64,000 bases of DNA from Arthrinium phaeospermum (Eukaryota > Ascomycota > Sordariomycetes > Amphisphaeriales > Apiosporaceae): assembly GCA_006503535.1 (NCBI GenBank), contig QYRS01000003.1, positions 3,534,001 through 3,598,000 on the forward strand, written 5' to 3'. Every line of letters starts with the position of its first letter. The first letter of the stretch is position 1. Positions 1 through 10,710 of this stretch are shown here, in pieces. Position numbers and translations under genes: made by a program. The notes below the pieces were generated by a model. The model had not been told where the DNA came from, did not search any database, and worked only from the letters and a program-made list of their open reading frames with translations.

Positions 1-879
1 CTAAGCAGGTGAAACCACGGGAGACCAAGCAATGGATCCCTCAGACCAGCCAAGACCTCTATGATCGCTTGAGCAAGTGCAGACTCGAGCCCGGTACACG
101 GGTGGATGAGCCGCAAATCGACAATTCGTGGCTTTTGCAGAAGCATCGTGACATAATTAAGGATTACAGTGATGTGCACCCAGATGAGAAGGAGTATGCG
201 GCCGAATGGGACGCATTTGCATCCAAGGAGAAGGCCACCATGGCACCTCACTTACAGGATGTATATCTTGATTTTGTGCACGAGAAGGCGACGTGGATGG
301 CATCTACGCAAAATCGCATGAACGAGGCGATGAAACACCTGGCCTACTTGAAGGCCAGGGATGCCATCTCGGAAGAAACCGTCCTCAAAGTACTGGCGTT
401 GGCGCGACAAGCCAGGTCGACGGCTCGGTATGAGTCGACGGAGCCGAAGTCGCCTACGACTTCGCCCAAGATCAAGTCGCGGTCGGGTTGCAATGTTTGC
501 GGATTGTCCATTTCAGGACCGAGCACACTGATCTGCAGCAATTTGGTGGGTACCAACCAGCTATGAGAAAACAGCGCTTACGGGGGAGCCAAGACTAATG
601 AGCCGTGTTTTACAGGATTGCGACCAACCCATGTACCATCATGATTGCATCAGAGACGATGCCAAGATACCCGTAGAAAGGGGTCTCCATTGGCGCTGCA
701 ATGAGTGTTATGATAAAGAGAAAGAAATCAAGGAGGAGGAGGCGGCGACAGAAGCTACCGCGCAGGCAGCGACAGAGAGTTCTGCGGCGGCTGCTGCTGC
801 TGCTCCGGTTGCCGCCACTACCACTACTGGCAGTACTGCCTCGGCAACGGCAGCGAATACTACTACTGGCCCCTGGTAA
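1..879 (+). CDS. PHD-finger protein, 3' end (5' end outside window)
   Basis: The frame is open at the left edge, so only the C-terminal part is present. Exon 1 runs to 545 and exon 2 from 616 to 879. The 70-nt intron has a GTGGGT donor, a GACTAATG branch-like site and a TACAG acceptor. Splicing in phase 0 assembles one zinc-binding module: CNVC, then ICSN, then DCDQ, then HHDC and WRCNEC, in the C4HC3 order of a PHD finger. Both halves are needed, which supports the intron. The spacing between cysteines 3 and 4 is four residues, at the long end for the family. A charged helical stretch precedes the finger, and a Glu- then Ala/Thr-rich tail follows it. PHD fingers usually read histone H3 tails, so a chromatin role is likely but inferred. 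The 8 nt upstream of the first shown codon (CTAAGCAG) could be an acceptor. Confidence 0.62.
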
Positions 880-3800
880 AATTTGGGGGGTGTGCGTGCG
901 CACGAGTTCAGGATAGCACACTGAGTCCAATACCTCATAATAGTGTGTGCTTGAATGAAAAAAGCGCCCTACAAATACTTCTATCGTCGAAGCATTTGAA
1001 CCCTATGTAGGCATATAAGCAGCGGAATGAAACGCATTGAATTCTGGTTAGAATGCGGGGTCGTCTGTCTCTCTTTGAGCTGCTGACCCTCGAAATCCTG
1101 GTGAGAAGGGACTGCCAGTCAAAAACAGAAAACTGTTTTGCCAGAGGCCAAGATCGGCAGTGGAAACTCGGGTCCGTGATTATGTAATACTGAGAGCATG
1201 AAAAATTACAGCCAAGGGTTAGATAACGAAGTTAAGAGAAGGGGTTGTTATGACTTCAAGGGTTGTCAAGTGATCAAAGGTCCTGTGTAAGACTTTCATT
1301 CTGTGCCAAGACCTCAACGCAGCAGGATTGGATAAAGTGGGGTTCAGATCTGGAAGAGAAGAGAGGGATAAACACCAAAAGGGAAAATGACACGATCTTG
1401 AAATCCATGGTCTTTTTATCAGGTGCGGCGGTTTCCGGCATTGGTTCCATAATGTGTAAGGATCGGTCGTCGGAGAATGGGGGACAGGCACCGTCTGCCT
1501 CGAGATGCTCTTCTGGGGTGGTGATGTGCCCGGCTCAACCGGTTTTCATATGGATGTGCTCCGTAGCAAAGAGAAGTTTTAGAGAACGGGTGAAAGTGAC
1601 AGAAGCCTGAGGACGGTACACGATTGCCAGTTGTAAGTATAGCCGCCTTGGCAGCGTTCGTGTGAAAGCAGCCGGGTTCCTTTGATGTGGCAGGGGTAGG
1701 GTTAGGGGAAATACATGAATCTCAAGTTTTTGGAGCACTATTGGAAGTGTCGCATTCCGGGTGGTTGCCAGTACGCTCAGTCGGCCAAAGGAAATGGCAA
1801 TAGAGCCGAATATAGCAAGGGGTCATTCAATTCGTGACGGGCGGCTCCGCCGTGCTGTTCTTGTAGTTCTTCAGAGATGAGTTGTCTTCGGATAGACGTG
1901 AGCGACAGCGGGATGGCGTCACGGATGCTGCTCTGCTTGTTTGCCGGTTGAGGTGACGGCGCCGGGAAAGGCATGGCGGGTCTCGCGCTTCGCCATAAAA
2001 CGAGAGCGGCGGATGGTGCCAGAACGCCATGGATACCGGAGCGCCAGGAATGCAGCTCCAAAGGCTTTATCTTCTGCTACGAGGATTGTGATTCTCACAC
2101 AGGAGCTGGATGATGAGATTGTGACGGCCAAGGCTGAAAGATTTCAGAGACAAGATGTTCCCTCTTTCTTTCCTACAGGAAAATTCACGTGACTTCATAT
2201 GTGTTCATCACTTGGGATGATATCGCAGATCAGAGTGATCTGGGTGAACTACCGTACGGCCGAGTACTCGGCAGTCCTTGCACAAATATTTTCACCATGG
2301 ATTAAGTGACCGCTCTTCGCATACTACCCGAATTCATCGGCATCTAGTAAACCAAAAAAAAAGGACGTCCTCTGCTTTCGGAGAGCAGCTATGCCGGGCC
2401 AATGGGTGCCTGTATCATACTCTTTGTGAGCATTGGCCCAGTAATGGATCGATATACAACTAGGCGGACTGGAAAATCCATGTCAAATAATGTACTTCTA
2501 GATCATTACAGAATAACAAGACTTCAAGTCTGTAAGATTCTCAAACGAATGCTCCTCGTTGGCAAGGTGAGTACGCAAACTCCCCATCCACGTAGTTTGC
2601 CCTCGCAGTTTGGTTATCTTGCACAATAACTAAGTGACACGATCTTGATATCAAGTCGAAGGCAGAAGACGGCCGGGCCCATGTATTCTCGAGTTCTGGA
2701 TATGTAGCATAGCCAGGCTAAGGTGAGTACAAACCTCTCATGAGCAGCCAAAGATTATACATAATGTGTTGATTCGCTTCATTCACGCAACTTTCCTGGG
2801 TTTTCCGAAGTGGGCGTAGATCTAGAGTCAGATGTATCGGGACGTGCCATTAGCTTTCTTGACTATTTAGTGGCAAGAGACAACAGGACTTGAAGGGTCT
2901 GATGTGCTCTCGGAGGACTGAGTTGCAGGCAGATCATGGTATAGATTCGAAACCGAGGCTATCCAGCTGTAGTTGAAGCCAGTGTTAGAACTCATGTTTA
3001 CTCTGAACCCAAAAGGTGTGTTTGGGTATAGAGGGGTTCCAGGGCTTTGCCACAGACCAGTTCCATACGAGACTCTAAGAGTATTCTTCATACAGAGTGT
3101 ACCACATGGAATGAGTAACAACCAAGTCCCATTGACTACTGAAAAGAAACGAACCGGCATAATTTGTTTCAACCTGGCTTTCTATATTTCGGCACTCAGT
3201 TGAATCGAATGCAGGATTTCGACGATTCCAAGGAGCCAGGAATTTGCAATGCTTGCAAGTACGGCACCGTATGGGACGAGAAAACAACTGAAACGAAATG
3301 AAAGGCTAGAAGATACGATACTAAGCTGAGAAGTTGTGGTATTTCCACCTAACCGGTTATTCCAGATCATGTCTTGCCTGATAGTGAGTTTCTTGTTATG
3401 AGCGTGCGGATGGCAGGATCAGGCACTTCCGACTAAGCTGGAAGGCAGTAAATCATCAAAATGTAAGCAAACCAGGGATGTCTCATATGTATGTATGCTT
3501 AGAATGTTTACTGCAAATACAACGATGACAGATAAGCCTTGCGAGAACCTTCGTTGTGTTGCCTAGCTTCTAGCCTCTGACAAATAGCCGGGGAAATGAA
3601 GTCCATTCTGAGGCCAATATCATGTGCTTCGCTTGCATGGCAACTTATCATTAGGTTCCTGGACATTCAGTTGAATCCGTACGGTGACATCTCGAAGAGT
3701 ATCCGGTATCTAAATTGACTCTGTTCGATACTTAAGGAGCAGAGTGTCCCAGAGACTTATTGAGATACAACAAATTACTCTTTACTCCAGTTACTTGGTA

Positions 3801-4580
3801 AGTCTTTTGACATATTGCTCCCGAAATGGGTTCACAACATTGTGTATTGCCTGTAGATACATCTCGTGTGCTTGATTTGCGTAACTCGTCTTCCTTTTGT
3901 CTCCGTGAAAATCCATTATGTGTATCAGTCTGAATATTGTGTAGATAGCCCAAGATTGTCGAGATTCGTCCGGTTTGCCATGACGAGCGCGTGCTTAACC
4001 CATAGTGAGGGCCAGCTTGGTTTTTGTCGCATGTTGCCGGAAGATGCTCTAACTAGATATACATCGCTGAATGTTTCCCACATAGACTCTAGACTACATG
4101 ACACAAATTCGATGTCCTTGACTGTAGTTGTAGCACTCACTTTGGCTGACAAGGGTTGTTGAGAGCATCCACAGTGAAGATGATAGATCAGTCATGCCGG
4201 TTTTAAAAACAGTCTTCCTGCTGCAAAGTTCTAACGATGTGTTTTGAGTTTGGAAAAAAGAATGTGATTTCAAAAAGCAAACTGAAGTAAGCTGAAGTAG
4301 TTAAAATGAAGAAAGAGATCGTGTATGACCAACGAGAGCATGTGAGCAGAACATTGGTCAGAAACAGCGCGCAAAATGGAAAGCTAGCCTCAGGCCCAAA
4401 CGAGTGTCCGTGTAAACCTTTGCCTACTCCAACAACCGATAGTAACCAAATCATCTCTAATGCCACGAGCTGTCTGACCACCAGGAGGCAACCCGTACTT
4501 GCGATGTCGTGACACAGGGCACTACATTTGAGTGCATGTAGCTCATCTGAATACATGGATGAGAAGGACTATGATGATCC
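880..4580. other. Gene-free stretch, 3.7 kb
   Basis: No open frame here shows a recognisable domain, and short ORFs on both strands overlap without splice-consistent partners. A locally GC-richer island at about 1840-2110 is open in several frames on both strands, but none resembles a known family. The rest is AT-richer. It could hold the 3' UTR of the PHD gene and the 3' end of the C2H2 transcript; nothing else is supported. Confidence 0.5.
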
Positions 4581-6363
4581 TTACTGCCGCTCCTTCCGGT
4601 ACGCATATCGTTCCGCCCGAGTCCAATGCTTGAGGTACTGGTGATCGAAGCGCCCAGCGGTGGATGAATAGGTCTTGTCGCAGCCCTCTAATCCACAGGG
4701 GTACACAGCACTCTGACGTGGCTTCGGGTTGTATCCAGGAGCACCGGGGTGCTTTGCTACACGATGCTTCATCAAGTCTTTCTCCCTGACATAGCCTTTG
4801 GCGCCGACTTTGTCACAGCCCTCAAAGTCGCAAGGGAATGGGGTCTGGTTATGAACCTCCTTCAGGTGCTTGCTGAAAGCTGCTTGGTTCGGGAACGGTT
4901 TCTGTGATATTTGCTCAGTCCATGTGAGTTGCTGGAAGGATTCATCACGGAAGAATACGCATCCGCGATGCGGACACGTCGCAAATTGGAGGATCTTCAG
5001 GTTCTTAGTTCTGGGACAAGCTTTCCCGACTTCCTCATCATCAAACTTGTGATAGCCACGAAGATGCTGAACCAGGTGGTCTCGGCGTCGAAACCCATGC
5101 TTGCCACGATGGCGCTTGCAAAATTTACAAGAGAATCGTGGTCCTTCTTTGGCATAACCATCTATGTGGCGATGCAGAACATCCACCCTGGAGAACTTGA
5201 CACCACAAGCACAAGCGAAAGGACTGTGCTGGCTGCTTTCTCCATGCAACTGCTGCTGGTTGCGGGATTCAAAAGCCTCATCACATTCGGCACATGTGTA
5301 CAGTTCATTGAACTCTACCTGAAAGTGTCCAGGAACGTGGGGGTGGGCTTCGTGAGTCTCCAAATGTGACAGAACGACGAAAGAGGTTTCACAGTTGGGT
5401 GTTTTGCAGTGAAAAGTGGCATGCCTTTCTTTCTTGGCGTGATCTTCCAATGACCAAATATGGTTGGTAGCATAGTTGCAATATGTGCACCGATGGTCCT
5501 TGGGGACAGGGGATGCAGCCTGCAATGCATCTGCGGCTGTTTCCTGTCCTTGCAGGGGACTGGAAGCCATTGCCTCTTTTCGATCGACAATGCGTCTACA
5601 CCCTTTTTGTTAGCAACAACTAAAAAAAAAAGTCTCACTGATCGGCGGTGGCGTCGAAGCCTGCATCAGGCTGCAGCAAGGCAGACTGGTCAGGCGTCTC
5701 CTGCTCCTGACCAATGAAAGGAGCGGGACGGGTGTCAAGGGTGCTGAGACCTATCCCAGCGCCAATGGCGGGCAGAGAAACCTCGTAAGGCACCCCGAGG
5801 TCGGTTCCCGTGACGAGTGTATTGGCGCTGTTGGGGAAAGTCAAGAAATTGGCACTGGCGATAGTGCCGTCGAAGCCGTCGAAGTCGTCGAAGTCGAGCA
5901 CCTCGTTCTGAGTGCTTTCAGGAACCATGGACTGGTTGGAGCTAGGCTGAACCTGATAGGCGACAGCGTAGGGAGTGAAGCCCAGAGCTGCCTCATCGGC
6001 ACCGAACCCAGTTCCGTCCAAGTCGAGCCCCTCGATATGGCTGCCGCCAGGACCCGAGTAGGTCCCCAGAGTATCAGTGTAGAGGGACCAGTCGAAGAAG
6101 GAATCATCCTCCAAGCCAGGTTCGTTGGCCGCGTTGATCTGGCAGGGGTCAGGCTGCTGGGTCGCAAAGGTGGCCGGGTAGGCTGCCTGGTTGAGTAGGG
6201 CGTTGAAGTTGACGTAGTCGAAGTTGTCCGACATGATCGGTGAAGCGAGAGAAGTACTTGTTGGTAAAGGGGAAGAAAGTGGATCAAAATCAGGGGAAGA
6301 TATGGTTGGCTGAAGTGAAAGTCTGGGGGATGATTTGGCGGTGCTGAGAGCTGTAGGGAGCAT
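4581..6363 (-). CDS. C2H2 zinc-finger transcription factor with acidic N-terminal region
   Basis: Two exons (6363-5639 and 5595-4581) are joined across a 43-nt intron with a GTGAGA donor, GCTAAC branch site and GTGTAG acceptor. The phase (2+1) is kept and no stop is created, giving up to 579 aa. The N-terminal half is acidic and rich in Asp, Gly, Ser and Asn (repeated DFDDFDGFDG-type stretches), like an activation domain. The C-terminal half carries about seven C2H2-type units, for example CTYC...H...H near its start and two CxxxxC...H...H units (CDFEGC, CGLEGC) near the end. It presumably binds DNA in the nucleus; targets are unknown. A second in-frame ATG at 6234 (MSDNFDYV) has a better context (A at -3) and would give 536 aa, so the true start may be there. 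Confidence 0.8.
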
Positions 6364-6789
6364 GGGAGGGAGCTAGGGGGGCATCACATATTTCACATTT
6401 CATGTGTCCTGGCCGCATCAAATAGCGACGGCTTTAACAAAAGGTACATTGTCTCGGTAAGAAGGGTGTGGTGACACGCAGAAGCAGTATATTTTGATTG
6501 GCTCTCCGGAGCGCCTTCGCTATCGTCCTATTTCTATGGCGTGGCGCTCAGGCTGCAGGAAGCAACACCCTATTTCTATGCAAACCCCTGTCTACTTTCA
6601 CCATACAATACCATCTAATCCTGACCGCTTCATTCTTCGAAAACCCCCTCTACACGCACCACACCATGTCCGACTGTTGTACAAGCCATAATAATGTACA
6701 CAAAATATCTTTCAATCGCTATTTACCAGGCAGGTAGGTGTAGGTACCCTGGGCTGGGCACCCGTACACCCTTCTACGCCCACATAACA
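6364..6789. other. Spacer between AAA+ ATPase 3' end and C2H2 gene start
   Basis: About 425 nt lie between two minus-strand genes. They should hold the ATPase 3' UTR and the C2H2 promoter/5' UTR. No ORF, repeat or clear promoter motif is visible. Confidence 0.4.
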
Positions 6790-9700
6790 TTATTTGTTAG
6801 CATTCCGCACCCGCACCTCATGCGAATCCACCGCCTCGGGCACCACCTCGAACCCCATCCCCCTGCGCTTCTTCCGCGCCTTGCCGTCCCCGTACCGCTC
6901 GTCGAACTTGCGAATCGCGTTCATCGTCGCCATGTCCTCGCTGACGCTCGCGCTGATCTCCGCGAGGCCCTTGTCGAAGTGCCGCCGGCCCAGCGTCCGC
7001 TGCGCCGCCCACACGTACGGCTCCGCGCCCGTATGCCGGTCCGATGCCTCGAGCTCCTCCTTGACCGCCGACATGGCCGCCGCCACGCACACGTTCTTCA
7101 GGTCCGAGCCCGAGTACAGCGGCGTCTTCTTGGCCAGCTCCTCGATCGACACGTTGTCGTCGAGCTTCTCGCCCTTGAGGTGGATCCGCAGAATCGAGGC
7201 CCGGTCGGCCTCCAGAGGTAAGTCCACGAGCAGCTTTCTCGGTAAGCGTCGCAGCACGGCGTCGTCCAGGTCGAACGGCCGGTTGGTGGCCACCATGATG
7301 AAGGCCTTCATGCTGTCCATGCCGTCCCATTCCCGGAGGAACTGGTTCATGACTTCTCTCTGAGCACTGCCGTTGCGCGGTCCTCGTGCGCCAAGAAGGG
7401 CATCGGCCTCATCAATGAAGATGACCATGGGCTCCTTCTTCTTGGCCAGTGAAAACAGTGCGCGAACGTTCTTCTCGCTCTCGCCAACAAACATGTTGTT
7501 TATGCTGGCGGCGCTGACTTCGATCATGTTCGCACCGCTTTCCTTGGCAACCGCCTTGGCGAGCAGCGTCTTGCCCGTGCCCGGAGGACCGTAAAGTAGA
7601 CACCCAGGAATCCTGTCCGTCGCCAGCACACCGTAGGCGAAAGCCTCGGGCCGCTGGAGGGACAGCTGGGTAAGCATCCGGACCGACTCGATGGTTTCCT
7701 TGGGGACATGGACGTCATTGAACGTCGTCCTGATGTCTTTGGCATCCACAAGCCCTGATAGCATACGTTCTTCGTGATTTTCCTGACGAGGATCCCCGGA
7801 GTGGGCACTCCGCGGGCTCGGGAAGAACGAGTCCTTGGGAGAGCGGCCTTCACGATCCGACAGGCGCTTGGTCTTGTGTACTCCCACCGTCCCCTCGTCT
7901 ATACTCTGGACAAGACTGAGAGCTTCTTCCAGTATCGTCTGGTCAAAGGCTACCAGTGGCTGCTTTCGGGCACCAATCATAGACTTGCATATCCTATAAA
8001 CCTCCGAAAATGACAGGACGGCACTGCAGAACGCTGCGCGGAGATCCGCGTCTTCGATCAGCTGCATGTTGAACTTAATTTCTGGCATCTCGCCAGTGTA
8101 GCTTGGCTTCAAGAGCGAATATAGGGTAGCCTTGATATTGTTGGTGTTTTCTTCCAGGAAGTCGTTCTGCTCGTGTTCCAGGAAGCTCATCTCGTCGAAA
8201 TGCGATGCATGAAGCGTAACGACATGCTCCACTACACCGCTATACTTGAGGGCATCCCGGTAGGGTCTTGGCGCATGTGGACTCGAGCAGCTGCCTACCA
8301 AGACAATTTTCCGGCCTTCAGCCCAGAGGGTATCAATGGATTTGCGAAGCTTGTTGAGCATGGCGGTGGAAGCAAGGCCAAGGGCATTGAAGTCGTGGAT
8401 GTGAACAATCAGAGGCTTTTGCTCGGCGGCATCAGATTCGGCGGCGCTGATAAGCTGTTCAACTGCAGTGTTGATCTTCAGGTCTTCCCACATGCCGTCC
8501 GACTTCTCTCGGTTCGAGCCGCCGCCGAGAAGCCCTTCCAGTAGGGTCTGGGACTTCTTGTTTTGCTTGGACCGGTCAAGGTTGTCGAAAATCAAGAAGC
8601 CCATGGACGATTGGCCCTCAGACTCGTTTTCGTCACTGTCCTGCTTTTGCATCCGTAATCTCCCTCCATGCGAAGCTGCGTTGTAGCCAAGTAGAGAGCA
8701 AGGACCCGGCGCTCGTGAAATATCCTGTCCCAAGTACGGGCCCACAACATGTCCCAGGTCCTGGGCCGTGAGGTGTAGCACATTCGCGTCAACTTCATTA
8801 GCGATGTCGTTGATGACGTGACGCGGCCATGACGAGCCACGGTAATAGGGGAAATCCAAGATAGTAACAGGGCGTCTGACTTCGGCCGGTTTGATGGTCT
8901 TGGGGCATTCCACCAGGAGATCCGAGCGAACGGATGACACTGTCTCCTCAAGTCCCAGGTGATGTAGTGCGCCGAGCTTCAAGTATGGCCCATAGGGTAT
9001 GTTTGAGATGAGAATTTTGCGCAACGTCATGTTCTTGAGGGCCGGCTTGGTGTTCCCAGAGGTATTGCATATCACCTGGATCAACGCGCCGGCTTTATAG
9101 AGCTCGGCTACGGACAAGTCCTCAGAGTAATCGGGCTTGGGAGAGGGCGGCGCATCCTCCATGCTGCCCTCTGTGTTGCCCTCCGTGTTCTCTGTTGTTT
9201 CGGGTCGTTTTGGAACTTCAAGCGCAAGGGCATCCTTCATGGTTCCGAGCGCAAACAAGCAAATGCGGTTCGCCGACGCAAGAACCTCGTTATATGCAGT
9301 GTGAGCATTGACGTCGGTCTGAGTATTTTGCTCCCCATCGGCCGATGTGACTGGTGCATCCAGCTCTGGGTCCATGCCGCGAAGTAGAGACTTGGAAAAG
9401 CCCATGGACTCCTCCTTAAGGGAGAGCATGAACTCGACCATGTCGGCTACCTTGTCGGCGGCGGGATGTCTCCTAACCTATCGACTCTCGGTGTCAGCAT
9501 TTGGAATAGTGAAAAATTCTGGAATAAGCAGTTATTCCATCCCTCGTGAGACACTAGATTAACGTGGAATAAACACTAAAACGGAATAAACACCGAAAGT
9601 CGCTTACCCTACCCTGGGCTTTGCTCTTGGCAAACTCATTATTGATCAGGTCCCGGACGAAAGACAGAGCATACTCCCGCGAGTCCTGCTGCTGTTGCTG

Positions 9701-10147
9701 TTGGACATTGGAGAAGGGGGAGTCGTGCGCGTCGCCGCTGCGGTAGACGTGGGTCTTCTGGAACCCCTCGGGGAGCTGGACGACCGGGAGCTCCTCCGGC
9801 GTACGCCTGCGAGGTCTCGTGGGGGAGCCGTTTATGCGCCGCCGCTGCCGGCCCTGCGTCTCGCCGTTGCCATTCCCGTTGCCATTGAGGCCGTTCTCGC
9901 CGAATAAATTGTTCTCGTCCTGGTTCGCCTCGTCGTCTTTGCCGTTGTTGTTGTCGTCGGGCTTGTCGCCGTCGTTCGGGTTACCGGCCGGCGGCGCTGC
10001 TGGCGAAGCATCAGCAGCCCGCAGGGTCGTCGAGGCGTGCAGGCATCGGCGTTGTCGAAGCTGCCGGGCGGGGGCAGCAGCTATGCGCGTCTGGAGGGGT
10101 GCGGAACGTGCCACCGACCGTAAGGCGCGTATCCACGGAGCATACAT
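6790..10147 (-). CDS. Mitochondrial AAA+ ATPase, MSP1/ATAD1-like C-terminal domain
   Basis: Exon 1 (10147-9608) and exon 2 (9477-6790) give about 1075 aa; the intron is in phase 0 (GTAAGC donor, GATAG acceptor). The first ATG in frame is at 10147. The N-terminus is Arg/Ala-rich (MYAPWIRALRSVARS) and lacks acidic residues for about 45 residues, as in a mitochondrial presequence. A Gly/Asn/Asp-rich linker with polyglutamine follows. The C-terminal AAA module has Walker A GPPGTGKT near residue 810, Walker B IFIDEAD near 865, sensor-1 ATNRP and an arginine-finger region (RRLPRK). This module resembles the MSP1/ATAD1/spastin group. The middle 500 residues hold a second, degenerate NTPase-like region (LIVHIHDF) without a P-loop. 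A protein-extracting ATPase role is inferred from the family. The intron is itself unusual and is listed separately. Confidence 0.85.
9478..9607 (-). repeat. Intron made of a MITE-like element with terminal inverted repeats
   Basis: This 130-nt intron of the AAA+ ATPase gene is mostly an inverted-repeat element. CGACTCTCGGTGT at 9482-9494 and ACACCGAAAGTCG at 9590-9602 are inverted copies matching at 12 of 13 positions. Inside are three GGAATAA/TTATTCC-type motifs on the gene-distal side and a near-perfect palindrome GGAATAAGCAGTTATTCC at 9521-9538. Only 4-5 nt on each side (GTAAG donor, ATAG acceptor) lie outside the inverted repeats. No convincing target-site duplication is visible. The element carries no ORF. 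Confidence 0.65.
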
Positions 10148-10710
10148 TCGCAAGGTGATTGACGCTCGTACCGCTACCGAGCAGGCGAATGCATTGCTTG
10201 ACTGAAGAAATACTGGAAAGCACGGCTGTAGTGGCGCTCGTCACAATTGTGGCCACTGCACCTATAGAAGTGGGGCTGACGTCAACTGAACTTTGGGAAC
10301 TACTCACTCTTTCGTCCGAAGATCAGTAGGGACATTAAATAAACACCGGAATAACCAGGCTAACCGCCTATACTTATACCACTCGAATGGAATAATTAAT
10401 AATAATAAACGATTAAGGTAATAATATAGTATTTAATTACTCGAGTGGAATAACCACCCGATTACTCGTATATTACAGGTATTACATCAATTGCCAGCTA
10501 TCGGGGAAGCCTGGCTGTTTTATTCGTCCGGTGTCTTATTGATGTCCCCTTCTGCGAAGATTGGTTCACCTATCATCATTTTCATAATGTTCGCTGCAGC
10601 CACATGTTTCTTCTGAACCAGCTGCTGCCCTCCCATTTCTAGCCACATGAAGGAACCGGGCCTATTCCGTGTCATTCTACGGTTTTTGCCCCACTACAGT
10701 CCATCGCCGC
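10148..10710. other. Intergenic region between sugar permease and AAA+ ATPase
   Basis: Holds the ATPase promoter and the permease 3' flank, plus the AT-rich repeat patch described separately. No coding potential is seen. Confidence 0.4.
10338..10470. repeat. AT-rich patch with GGAATAA/CACCGGAATAACC motifs
   Basis: Upstream of the AAA+ ATPase start. AATAAACACCGGAATAACC (10338-10356), TGGAATAATTA (about 10388) and GTGGAATAACCACCC (about 10446) repeat the same words found in the introns at 9478-9607 and 24150-24385. ACTCGA at about 10381 and TCGAGT at 10441 form an inverted pair that could fold this patch. It looks like a decayed relative of the intronic element. It lies within about 200-320 nt of the ATPase start codon, so it may be in the promoter. 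Confidence 0.45.

Noticed and set aside
1777..2192. Overlapping ORFs of 67-94 codons on both strands
   Set aside because: All overlap in one GC-rich island and none has a recognisable domain; reported only as an odd island.
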